15,122 nt of DNA from DASQTB01 sp035642095 (GTDB lineage: Bacteria > Actinomycetota > UBA4738 > CALAEC01), in the NCBI GenBank assembly GCA_035642095.1, contig DASQTB010000146.1, forward strand, positions 1 to 15,122, given 5' to 3'. Position 1 is the stretch's first letter, and every line of letters starts with the position of its first letter. Made by a program: the position numbers and the translations under genes. Of the stretch, positions 1-6,409 are shown piece after piece. The notes beneath the pieces were generated by a model, which did not search any database, was not told where the DNA came from, and saw only the letters and a list, made by a program, of their open reading frames with translations.

Positions 1-548
1 ACCCGGACCACGGCCCCCGGCTCGGCCTCCGAGAGGCGGTAGAACACACCGGCGCCCTGGACCCGAGAGTCGACGTGCCCCACCAGGAGCGCCGAACCGG
101 TGCGGCCGGGTGACGGGCCGAACCGGTACCAGCCCACCGTGTCCACGTCGCCGGGAACCTCCATCGCTCCCGCCGCGCGGATGCCTACCGGGATGATGGG
201 AGCCCGCACTCCCAGGGCCGGGATCTCCAGGCGGAGCGGGCGGGGCCCGGCGGGGACCGGCTCCAGGTCGGAGAACCGAAGCGAGCTCACACCGATCGTC
301 GGTGCGGGAGCCTCCTCCGCGGACGGCGTGGCCGGTGTGGCCGGCGTGGCCGCCTCGGCGAGGTTCCCCGACCCGGACCAGGGGGGCCGTCCCACGTTCG
401 GGTCCGGCCGGCCCCCGATCCACCACCACGGTGCGACCGCCAGCAGGGCCAGGCTGACGGCGAGGGCCCACCGGGCCGGCAGCTCCGCTCCGGGCAGGAG
501 CGAGCCGAGCAAGGGCCCGGTGGGGTTCCTCGCTGCCGACCCGGCCAC
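1..548 (-). CDS. Sortase, class E/F type, 3' part missing at window edge
   Basis: Sortases are membrane-anchored cysteine transpeptidases that join surface proteins to the cell envelope or to each other. The 182 codons visible from the GTG at 548 read as a short cytoplasmic start, one membrane span (about residues 27-43, ending in three Trp), an Ala/Pro/Thr-rich linker (about 64-83), and the first half of a sortase beta-barrel. The stretch GDVDTVGWYRFGPSPG followed by ALLVGHVDS is the typical class E/F core, with H158 as the predicted catalytic His. The catalytic Cys and Arg lie beyond the window. No ATG lies between the preceding stop codon and the membrane span. GTG 548, preceded by a purine-rich AGGCGG, is the best start; TTG 512 is the alternative. 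It follows the DUF4397 gene after 12 bases, so the two are almost certainly co-transcribed. The family call is firm, the subclass less so. Confidence 0.85.
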   Translation of the reverse strand, partial: MAGSAARNPTGPLLGSLLPGAELPARWALAVSLALLAVAPWWWIGGRPDPNVGRPPWSGSGNLAEAATPATPATPSAEEAPAPTIGVSSLRFSDLEPVPAGPRPLRLEIPALGVRAPIIPVGIRAAGAMEVPGDVDTVGWYRFGPSPGRTGSALLVGHVDSRVQGAGVFYRLSEAEPGAVVR

Positions 549-560
549 TCGACCGCCTGT

Positions 561-1352
561 CTACCTGGGGGCCCGGGCGACTTCCCGAGCAGCCCTCGCC
601 GCGACCACCGCCGCGGCGGCGACCAGCACGACGACCCACCAGGCGATGGACGAGTCCTCGGACGACCCACCGAGGCCCGTGGCCACCCCCGAGGGACCCG
701 ACTCCAGCCCGCCGACTCGCTGGACCATCAGGGCCAGGTTGGCCTCGGCGCTGGATCCGATCAAGTACAGGTAGTAGGCGTTGCCGTCCTGGAGGTCCAC
801 GGAGGTCGGAGAGACCAGCGACTCCCCGTTCGCGTCCGCCACAACGATCTCGTGGCTCGCCGCCGGGACGACCTTCTCGCCCTCGTCCCCGCTGGACACA
901 CCGGAGAGGAGGGGCGCGCCGTCCAGCATCAGCCCGACGGGGGGCGCCGCCGCCTGGTGCCGAAGCAGTACCCGGGCCCGGCCCGCCGGCACCCGAGAGA
1001 GGTCGTTGTCGAAGACGCTCACGGTCGGCTCACCGCCCTCGTTCAGATGGGCGATAACCGACAGGTTCTTGCCGCCGGGCACCTCCAGGTCGGCCTCCAG
1101 AGCGGGCTCGGATTTCTTTGGAGCTCCGGCATCCCGGATCTGGACGTTGTACGTGCCGGCCGGCAGCTCCATCGGATCGGTGGCCTCCTCCGGCTGGAAC
1201 CCACTGAGCAACAGCTCCCCGTCGACATAGATGTCCGCGGTGAACTCGGGGAGCCCGTGAACGATGGTGACGGTGCTGCTTCCGGCCTGAGCCCAGGCCG
1301 GTATGGGCATCGCCAACAGGAGAAGCGCCGGCCACAGAGCGAGCCGTCGCAT
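561..1352 (-). CDS. DUF4397 domain-containing exported protein with C-terminal membrane anchor
   Basis: This 263-residue protein has a signal peptide (MRR, a hydrophobic core, probable cleavage after AWAQA near residue 23). Two successive beta-rich segments follow (about 25-120 and 125-210) with the DUF4397 pattern: VTIVHGLPEFTADIYVDG, then LPAGTYNVQIRDAG, then a related ARVLLRHQAAAPPVGLMLDG half. A Gly/Ser linker leads to one hydrophobic span (about 236-254) and an Arg-rich tail (AREVARAPR). It is therefore a surface protein with its bulk outside the membrane. DUF4397 has no established biochemical activity. The adjacent sortase gene, 12 bases downstream, suggests an envelope role, and the tail has the hydrophobic-plus-basic layout of a sorting signal, but I see no LPXTG or LAXTG motif. 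The start is ATG 1352, with a G-rich ribosome site (GGAGGGGGTGAGG) just upstream. Function is inferred only from architecture and neighbours. Confidence 0.85.
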   Translation of the reverse strand: MRRLALWPALLLLAMPIPAWAQAGSSTVTIVHGLPEFTADIYVDGELLLSGFQPEEATDPMELPAGTYNVQIRDAGAPKKSEPALEADLEVPGGKNLSVIAHLNEGGEPTVSVFDNDLSRVPAGRARVLLRHQAAAPPVGLMLDGAPLLSGVSSGDEGEKVVPAASHEIVVADANGESLVSPTSVDLQDGNAYYLYLIGSSAEANLALMVQRVGGLESGPSGVATGLGGSSEDSSIAWWVVVLVAAAAVVAARAAREVARAPR

Positions 1353-1358
1353 GACCTC

Positions 1359-1394
1359 ACCCCCTCCGCCGGGGGTCCGAGCGCCTGCCGCTCG
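1359..1394 (-). promoter_or_regulatory. Two leader hairpins covering the ribosome site of the DUF4397 gene
   Basis: Just upstream of ATG 1352, on the minus strand, are two inverted repeats. The first is CGAGCG / CGCTCG (1394-1389 with 1383-1378, 5-base loop). The second is ACCCCC / GGGGGT (1376-1371 with 1364-1359, 6-base loop). The second hairpin contains most of the G-rich stretch expected to pair with 16S rRNA, so it could hide the ribosome site. The pairing is visible in the sequence; a regulatory role is inference, and GC-rich DNA makes short stems common. Confidence 0.3.
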
Positions 1395-1420
1395 AGGGAA
1401 GCCCCGGGCAAGTGGCGGTG

Positions 1421-1548
1421 GGCCGAATGGCCCCGGCCAACCGGCCCACAGCCAACCGGAGGATACACTTCAACCACGCAGGGCGGGAAATCGCCGCGCC
1501 CCACCGGGGTCGCGCCAAGTGGCCATTCGGCGTAGGCCGACTGGCCCC
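1421..1548. repeat. Three copies of a 12-bp motif, GGCCGAMTGGCC, in the divergent intergenic region
   Basis: GGCCGAATGGCC occurs at 1421-1432. The exact 11-bp core GCCGAATGGCC occurs on the opposite strand at 1521-1531, and GGCCGACTGGCC at 1535-1546. The first and third copies share 13 of 14 bases (1421-1434 and 1535-1548). The copies sit between the divergently read DUF4397 and PASTA genes, where a shared regulator could bind. The motif is itself an imperfect palindrome (GGCC...GGCC). A second small direct repeat, GCCAACCGG, occurs at 1436-1444 and 1451-1459. Confidence 0.45.
1460..1465 (-). promoter_or_regulatory. Weak candidate -10 element for the DUF4397-sortase pair
   Basis: On the minus strand, TATCCT (1465-1460) fits the actinobacterial -10 pattern TANNNT. 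A poor -35 candidate (TTTCCC, 1490-1485) lies 19 bases upstream. If real, the transcript would start near 1453 and carry a leader of about 100 bases including the two hairpins. The evidence is weak. Confidence 0.2.
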
Positions 1549-1565
1549 ATCGAGGTGGACAAGCC

Positions 1566-1571
1566 TAAACT
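1566..1571 (+). promoter_or_regulatory. Possible -10 element of a leaderless PASTA-gene transcript
   Basis: TAAACT fits the TANNNT -10 pattern. Transcription would start about 7-10 bases after it, at or within 3 bases of the GTG at 1581. No Shine-Dalgarno-like purine run lies directly before that GTG, so a leaderless message, common in actinobacteria, would explain the start. No convincing -35 hexamer is visible. Confidence 0.3.
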
Positions 1572-1580
1572 CAGACTGCC

Positions 1581-2927
1581 GTGGAGGAGAAGGAGGGGGC
1601 GCAGACCTCCGGGCCGGACGAGGCCCAGTCGGCGGATGAGGCCTTGTGGGCCCACTGGAACACGCGCGCGGTCTCGGAAGCCGAGGAGACCACCCGAGGG
1701 GAGGAACCGCCGGTCGAGGAGACCACCCGAGGGGAGGAACCGCCGGCCGACGAAGTCGAACTCGCCCGCCGGGTAGCCCACGAAGCTGCCGTCCGTCACG
1801 CCGATATCGCCCGCCAACTTGAGCGTATGGCGCAGGTCGCTGAGGACGCTGCGGGACAGGCCGCTCACGCTCGAGAGGAGGACGAGGCCGCCCGGACCGC
1901 TGAGGCACGGCGGGTGGAAGAGGCAGAGCGGGCGGCGCAGGCCGCGAGTGAGGGCGCGGCACAGCGGGTGGAAGAGGCAGAGCGGGCGGCGCAGGCCGCG
2001 CGTGAGGCCGAGGCCCGGCGGGTGGAAGAGGCAGAGCGGGCGGCGCGGGCCGCGCGTGAGGCCGAGGCCCGGCGGGTGGAAGAGGCAGAGCGGGCGGCGC
2101 AGGCCGCGCGTGAGGCCGCGGCCCGGCGGGAGGAGACCCTTTTGCAGGCTCAGCACCTGGCGGCCAGGGTCCAGGAACTCGCCAGCCGAGCGGAGGCGTC
2201 TCGCCGGGAGGTGGAGGCCGCCCTCAGGGAGGCGACCGAACTCTTCGAAACTCGCCAGGCCCCAGAGGCGCGGGAGGAAGGGGAAGCTCGTCAAGCAGCG
2301 GAGGTCCAGGAAGAGGATGACCGGTCCCTCACGAAAAGGACCTTCCGACGCACCCGGAAGGGCGCGACCGGCGAAGCGTCCCTCCGGCTCGCCCCGCCCG
2401 ACCGGGTCGTGGTGATACCCGAGGTCCCATCAGCGCCGAGCGATGAGGGCGAAGGAGCCCTCCCCATCGGTCAAGCTCCAGAGACTCGGCGGGCCCGGAA
2501 ACGGATCCCGGGCTTTCTGAGGCGCGGAAACCGACACCGGAAGCTGAACCTAGCCGTGCTCGCGGGAGTGATCGCTGCAATGATCGCCGGAGCGATCGCC
2601 GGAGTGGTCCCCGGGATCCTCACCGGAACGCTCTTTCAGGGGGATCTCCCGTCGGAGCAAAGCCCAGCCACAGAGGTCAACGGGGAGGAATCCGGGATCG
2701 TCGTTCCGGAACTCGCCGGTCTCACCGCATCGCAAGCCCGGGAGGTGCTCATCACGGTAAACCTAAGAATGGGGGGGAGCGTCCCGGTCCGAGGTGAGCC
2801 CGGCGTGGTGGCAGGTACCCGCCCGGGCACCGGGGAGGTCGTGCGGCCCGGCGGAGCGGTCACGCTCCTGATCGGAGTCGAGCCGGATCGCCTCGAGCGG
2901 GAAAGTGCGTGGGGAACACCGAGGTGA
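1581..2927 (+). CDS. Single-span membrane protein with long charged helix and extracellular PASTA domain
   Basis: This 448-residue protein has four parts. First is an acidic, probably disordered N-terminus (1-56) with an 11-residue repeat (EETTRGEEPP plus V or A) twice at 35-56. Second is a very long Ala/Glu/Arg helix (about 57-235) containing four 18-residue repeats at 111-182. Third is a basic stretch followed by one membrane span (about 324-347, rich in Ile/Ala/Gly). Fourth is a PASTA domain (about 373-437: VPELAGLTASQAREVL ... VVRPGGAVTLLIG). The basic residues before the span (RKRIPGFLRRGNRHRK) predict a cytoplasmic N-terminus and an outside C-terminus. PASTA domains in other proteins bind muropeptides or cell-wall partners, so a wall-sensing or wall-tethering role is plausible. 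There is no kinase or penicillin-binding domain. The start is GTG 1581 without an obvious ribosome site. The gene is read divergently from the DUF4397 gene and converges on the operon that ends at 3098. Confidence 0.8.
   Translation: MEEKEGAQTSGPDEAQSADEALWAHWNTRAVSEAEETTRGEEPPVEETTRGEEPPADEVELARRVAHEAAVRHADIARQLERMAQVAEDAAGQAAHAREEDEAARTAEARRVEEAERAAQAASEGAAQRVEEAERAAQAAREAEARRVEEAERAARAAREAEARRVEEAERAAQAAREAAARREETLLQAQHLAARVQELASRAEASRREVEAALREATELFETRQAPEAREEGEARQAAEVQEEDDRSLTKRTFRRTRKGATGEASLRLAPPDRVVVIPEVPSAPSDEGEGALPIGQAPETRRARKRIPGFLRRGNRHRKLNLAVLAGVIAAMIAGAIAGVVPGILTGTLFQGDLPSEQSPATEVNGEESGIVVPELAGLTASQAREVLITVNLRMGGSVPVRGEPGVVAGTRPGTGEVVRPGGAVTLLIGVEPDRLERESAWGTPR
1683..1748 (+). 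repeat. 33-bp in-frame tandem repeat, two copies
   Basis: The copies at 1683-1715 and 1716-1748 differ only in the last codon (GTC or GCC). Each encodes EETTRGEEPP plus V or A. Near-identity at the DNA level indicates recent duplication by slippage or unequal exchange within the PASTA gene. Confidence 0.85.
1911..2126 (+). repeat. 54-bp in-frame tandem repeat, four copies, in the charged helix
   Basis: Units begin at 1911, 1965, 2019 and 2073 and each starts CGGGTGGAAGAGGCAGAGCG. Each encodes 18 residues of the form RVEEAERAAQAAREAEAR; a degenerate fifth start (RREE) follows at 2127. The units differ at only a few positions, so copy number may vary between strains. Confidence 0.9.
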
Positions 2928-2936
2928 AGTAGATCT

Positions 2937-3068
2937 TCAGGCGGGGCTCCACTCCGCGGCGTTCAGGAACCTCCGGAGAACCTGGAGATACCGGTCGCGC
3001 TCCTCCAGATGGGCGGTGTGGGAGCTCGAGTCCAGCTGAACAACGCGGCGTTCAGCCGGTGTCAAGCC
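2937..3068 (-). pseudogene. Remnant of a proline-iminopeptidase-like hydrolase (C-terminal fragment only)
   Basis: Read on the minus strand, the 44 codons before the TGA at 2939-2937 encode TPAERRVVQLDSSSHTAHLE followed by ERDRYLQVLRRFLNAAEWSPA. This matches the C-terminus of the intact hydrolase at 13488-14363: 21 of the last 32 residues are the same, and the segment includes the SSH that supplies the catalytic His. A 35-base stretch (2992-3026) is identical to 13543-13577. An in-frame TAG (3071-3069) and the end of the ATPase gene at 3098 cut it off, so the catalytic Ser and Asp parts are gone. There is no start codon with a ribosome site. It is therefore a broken copy of the same family, in the same orientation, at the other end of the operon. 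Confidence 0.8.
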
Positions 3069-3097
3069 CTAGCGAGCACGCGGCCCCCAGCCACTGG

Positions 3098-3799
3098 CTA
3101 AACCGCGAGGTACTCCTTGATGACTGCGTGGTGCCGCAGCTCAGAGGTGGCCCCCACCGCGGCGATCGCCCCCTTCTCGAGCACGTAGCCTCGGTCGGTG
3201 ACCTCGAAAGCGAAGTCGAGGTTCTGCTCCACCAACAGCAGGGCGATCCCGAGCTCTTCGCAGATTGCCAGGAGGGCCCGGCGGAGGTGCTGGACGACGG
3301 ATGGCTGGAGTCCTTCAGTGGGCTCGTCCAGCAGCATCAGCCTCGGCTGCAGAACGAGACACCGGGCAATGGCCAGCATCTGCTGTTCGCCGCCGGAAAG
3401 CGTTCCCGCGCGCTGGCTCGATCGCTCCCCAAGGACGGGAAACATCCGCCGCGCCACCTTCAAAGCGGGGCCGGGGTCGCCTCCTCGGCGGAGACCGATC
3501 AAAAGGTTGTCCTCCACGGAGTGGTCCGGGAACACGCCCCGGCCCTGCGGGACGTATCCGATGCCGAGCCTGGCGATGACGTGGGGGGCGCGGCCGGCCA
3601 CGTCGGTGCCTTCGAGAAGGACCCGGCCGCTCTGCACCCGCTCCAGCCCGATCAGAGCCCGGAGGAGCGTGGTCTTCCCCATCCCGTTTCGGCCAAGGAG
3701 GCACACCGCCTCCCCCCCACCCACATCGAGCGTCACGCCTCGAATGACGGGCGACCCGCCTCGGGCCACCTCGAGATCGCCGACCTCCAGGAGGCTCAC
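3098..3799 (-). CDS. HAAT-family ABC importer ATP-binding protein (LivF/UrtE type)
   Basis: This is one of two ATPases that power the importer encoded at 3098-7690. Its 233 residues include Walker A GRNGMGKTT (36-44), a Q-loop YVPQGRGVFP (82-91), the signature LSGGEQQ (134-140), Walker B LMLLDEPTEG (154-163) and LLVEQNLDFA after the switch region. The PQGR Q-loop and VEQ-LDFA stretch resemble UrtE, the urea-importer subunit, more than branched-chain LivF, which usually has PEGR; this is from memory of the families. The start is GTG 3799, overlapping the TGA of the preceding ATPase gene (GTGA) behind a strong GGGAGGGAGGAG ribosome site. A longer reading upstream would lie inside the previous gene and is not supported. 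It is the last gene of the operon. No T-rich hairpin terminator is evident in 2928-3097. Confidence 0.93.
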   Translation of the reverse strand: MSLLEVGDLEVARGGSPVIRGVTLDVGGGEAVCLLGRNGMGKTTLLRALIGLERVQSGRVLLEGTDVAGRAPHVIARLGIGYVPQGRGVFPDHSVEDNLLIGLRRGGDPGPALKVARRMFPVLGERSSQRAGTLSGGEQQMLAIARCLVLQPRLMLLDEPTEGLQPSVVQHLRRALLAICEELGIALLLVEQNLDFAFEVTDRGYVLEKGAIAAVGATSELRHHAVIKEYLAV

Positions 3800-4572
3800 T
3801 CCTCCCTCCCCAGGTAGACATCCCGAACGCGCTCGTCCCGCTCGACCTCGTCGATCGGGCCGGAGGCCAGGACTCTGCCACGGTGCAGCACCACCACCCG
3901 CTGAGCGACCTCGCGGACGAACCTGACGTCGTGCTCGATCAACACGATGGTGTGCTCCTGCCCGATGTCTCGGAGGAGCTCCTCGGTCCGCTTCGTCTCC
4001 CCTAGGGTCATGCCCGCGGTCGGCTCGTCCAGGAGCAGGAGCCGTGGACGGTTGGCCAGCACCATCGCGATCTCCAGCCACTGCTTCTCCCCGTGAGAGA
4101 GAAGGCCGGCTGGGAGATTGGCCTTCTCGCTGAGCCGCAGTCGACTGAGAATGGCATCGAGCTGATCGAAGCCGTCGTGGCTGCGGAACAGGGATCGGAG
4201 CGGCGAGTGACCACGGGCGGACACCTCCAGGTTCTGTCGGATGGTCAGCCCGTCGAACACCGAGGGTACCTGGAACTTCCGTCCGACACCGAGCCGGCTG
4301 ATCCGATCCGGTGATAGTGCGGTGATGTCGTCGCCATCGAGGATGACCCGTCCGGAATCCGGTGGCAGGTACCCCGTGACGACGTTGAACAGGGTCGACT
4401 TCCCCGCACCGTTCGGCCCGATGATCGCCAGGAGCTCGTCCCGCCCGACCGCGAGATCGACCGCGTCCAACGCCCGGAGGCCGCCGAACCGCCGGGTCAA
4501 GCCGTGGATCTGGAGGATCGAGGAGGACGTGGCCACCGTGGATTGCGTAAGCCGCTCGGCTGGCTCGGCCAT
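3796..4572 (-). CDS. HAAT-family ABC importer ATP-binding protein (LivG/UrtD type)
   Basis: This is the second ATPase of the importer, 258 residues. The sequence shows Walker A GPNGAGKST, a Q-loop region GRKFQVPSVFDGLTI, the signature LSHGEKQWLEI, Walker B RLLLLDEPTAGMT and a switch His in IVLIEHDVRFV. The LSHG-KQWLEI signature and the AGMT--ET-RT-ELL stretch after Walker B are features I associate with UrtD rather than LivG. The first about 17 residues (MAEPAERLTQSTVATSS) are a non-conserved lead-in. The start is ATG 4572, whose A is also the last base of the upstream permease stop codon (TGATG). The product would pair with the LivF/UrtE-type ATPase at the inner membrane face. Substrate cannot be read from this subunit. 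Confidence 0.93.
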   Translation of the reverse strand: MAEPAERLTQSTVATSSSILQIHGLTRRFGGLRALDAVDLAVGRDELLAIIGPNGAGKSTLFNVVTGYLPPDSGRVILDGDDITALSPDRISRLGVGRKFQVPSVFDGLTIRQNLEVSARGHSPLRSLFRSHDGFDQLDAILSRLRLSEKANLPAGLLSHGEKQWLEIAMVLANRPRLLLLDEPTAGMTLGETKRTEELLRDIGQEHTIVLIEHDVRFVREVAQRVVVLHRGRVLASGPIDEVERDERVRDVYLGREE

Positions 4573-5549
4573 CACCGCACCCCGGTCAGACGGCGAACGG
4601 CCGGTCCGCCCAGGAGGCCCTGGGGGCGGAACAGCGCCACCACCAGCACCAGGACGCCCAGGATGAGAAGCCACACTTCGACGAACGTGCCGCTCAGGTA
4701 GTCCTCCAGGAAGGCGACGGCCAGCGCGCCGACGATCGGTCCGACGAGCGTCCCTCGTCCCCCGAGCGCCACCCAGATGATGACCTGGGTGGAGAGGAGG
4801 AGGCCCAGAACGCCCGGGTTCACGAACCCCACCATGGGGGCGTACAGGCCGCCGGCCAGCCCGGCGATCGCTCCCGACAGCGAGAACACGACGAGCTTGA
4901 GCCTTCGGGTGTCGTAGCCGAGAAACCGCACCCTCGACTCGTCGTTCTCCATGGCCACCAGGGCCTGGCCGAAACCGGACCGGACCACCGCTCGGCTCAA
5001 CAGGAAGACGCCGATGAGGACGACGAGGGTCAGGTAGTAGATCCGGATGTCGGTGTCGAACGTGAACTCGGCGATCCCCGGGATCCCGAGGGTCAGGAAG
5101 GGCACGGGGTAGAGGCCGTTGTGGCCCCCGGTGAGGCCCACCCAAGTCTGGGCCAACTGGCTCAGGATCAGGCTCACGGCCAGGGTGATGATGGCGAAGT
5201 ACGCTCCGCTCACTCCGCCGTAGAACGTGAAGTAGCCGACCGCCGTCGCCACCAGGGCGGCCAGAACGATCGCCGTCAGGAGGCCGAGGTACGCCGGCCC
5301 GGCCCCGGAGAAGTCCCGGGTGATCAGGCCCACCGCGTACGCCCCGATCCCGAAGAAGGCCGCATGCCCGAAGCTCAGGATGCCGGCCACCCCCCAGATT
5401 AGGTCGAGGCTGACGGCAACCATAGCGAAGGTCAACGTCTTGGCGACCAGTGATACCTCGAACGGATCAACGGTCCATGGGAAGACCGCCGCGAGCAGCA
5501 GGATCACGCCCCCCACCCGTCGCCCGGTCAGCCATGAGGGCAGGCTCAC
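4572..5549 (-). CDS. HAAT-family ABC importer permease (LivM/UrtC type)
   Basis: This is the larger-type inner-membrane permease, 325 residues, mostly hydrophobic with about nine or ten spans. Family landmarks are SLDLIWGVAGILSFGHAAFF near residues 50-70, SGAYFAIITLAVS, the NDESRVRFLGYDTRRLKLVV coupling loop that contacts an ATPase, and GGRGTLVGPIVGA. With the LivH/UrtB-type permease it forms the channel. The start is GTG 5549, overlapping the upstream TGA as GTGA, with GGAGG nine bases upstream. The reading frame continues open far upstream through the other permease gene, but that part is antisense-like shadow coding in the wrong frame. Transported substrate is not determined; the ATPases suggest a urea- or amide-like branch. 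Confidence 0.92.
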   Translation of the reverse strand: MSLPSWLTGRRVGGVILLLAAVFPWTVDPFEVSLVAKTLTFAMVAVSLDLIWGVAGILSFGHAAFFGIGAYAVGLITRDFSGAGPAYLGLLTAIVLAALVATAVGYFTFYGGVSGAYFAIITLAVSLILSQLAQTWVGLTGGHNGLYPVPFLTLGIPGIAEFTFDTDIRIYYLTLVVLIGVFLLSRAVVRSGFGQALVAMENDESRVRFLGYDTRRLKLVVFSLSGAIAGLAGGLYAPMVGFVNPGVLGLLLSTQVIIWVALGGRGTLVGPIVGALAVAFLEDYLSGTFVEVWLLILGVLVLVVALFRPQGLLGGPAVRRLTGVR

Positions 5550-6409
5550 GCCACAATCCTCCGTGCCCCGAAGATGCCCTGCGGGGCGATCCGGATCACC
5601 ACGATCGCCAGGAGCAGCACGGCCACCTGGGCGATCACCGGGTTGGCGAAGAACGAGATCAGAGCCTGGCCACCGCCGATGATCGCCGCACCCGCGGCCA
5701 CCCCGATCAGCGAGCCGGTCCCTCCCAGGATGACCACGAAGAAGGAGGACGCCAGGAACGGCAGCCCCATCGCCGGGCTGACCGTGACCAACGGCCCCAT
5801 GGCCGCCCCGGCCAGTCCGGCCAGGGCAGCACCCAGGGTGAAGACGATGGAGTCGAGGCGGCTCACGTTGATCCCCATGGCCGCGGCGATCTCTCGGTTC
5901 TGGATGGCCGCGCGGGCGTGGAGCCCAAGCCGAGTCCGGTAGAGCAGCAGGCCGGCGAGGACGAGGACGGCCACCCCGAGGGCCAGGAGTACCAGGCGGT
6001 AGCGGGAGTACTCCAGGCCGAGGATGGACACGCTGCCGGTGATGGGATGGGCGATGGGCTGGAAGCCACCCCCCTGCCACAGCGTGATGCCCTGGCGCAC
6101 CACGATGCTGATCGCCCACGTCGCCAGGAGCGTGTCGAACGGCCGCTCGTAGAGCCGCTTGATCACGCCTCGCTCGATGAGGAGGCCGACGGTGCCGACG
6201 GCGATGGGAGCCACGGCGATGCCCAGCCACACGTTGCCGGTGGCCTCCTGGGTGACCAGGACCGTGTATGCCCCGAGCATGAACAGCTCCCCGTGGGCCA
6301 GGTTGATCACCCCGAGCAGGCCGAACGTGATGCCCAGGCCCAGCGCGACCAGGATGAGGATGCCGGCCAGGCTGAGGCCGTTCAGCGTCTGCAGAAGGAC
6401 CTGCTCCAC
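5546..6409 (-). CDS. HAAT-family ABC importer permease (LivH/UrtB type)
   Basis: This is the other inner-membrane permease, 287 residues with about eight spans. Landmarks are ALGLGITFGLLGVINLAHGE (about 22-41), the YERPFDTLLATWAISIVVRQ stretch, the coupling loop AIQNREIAAAMGINVSRLDS and GGTGSLIGVAAGA near the end. The RP-DTLLATW-IS segment is typical of UrtB as I recall it. The start is GTG 6409, directly abutting the TAG of the binding-protein gene with no spacer, so translation is probably coupled. The length is normal for the family. It works with the LivM/UrtC-type partner to move substrate delivered by the lipoprotein encoded at 6410-7690. Confidence 0.93.
   Translation of the reverse strand: MEQVLLQTLNGLSLAGILILVALGLGITFGLLGVINLAHGELFMLGAYTVLVTQEATGNVWLGIAVAPIAVGTVGLLIERGVIKRLYERPFDTLLATWAISIVVRQGITLWQGGGFQPIAHPITGSVSILGLEYSRYRLVLLALGVAVLVLAGLLLYRTRLGLHARAAIQNREIAAAMGINVSRLDSIVFTLGAALAGLAGAAMGPLVTVSPAMGLPFLASSFFVVILGGTGSLIGVAAGAAIIGGGQALISFFANPVIAQVAVLLLAIVVIRIAPQGIFGARRIVA

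Noticed and set aside
1911..2126. Possible CRISPR-like or VNTR array from regular 54-bp units
   Set aside because: The units are contiguous with no spacers, in frame and coding; they are an internal protein repeat.
1470..2294. Minus-strand open frame with apparent repeats (RGLRRPLCLFHPPGLGLT)
   Set aside because: It is the antisense reading of the 54-bp repeats in the PASTA gene; composition and lack of a start context do not support it.
2928..3097. Rho-independent terminator between the convergent PASTA gene and operon
   Set aside because: Only short imperfect stems (GCGG / CCGC at 2941-2957) and no T-run on either strand; termination here is probably by another mechanism.
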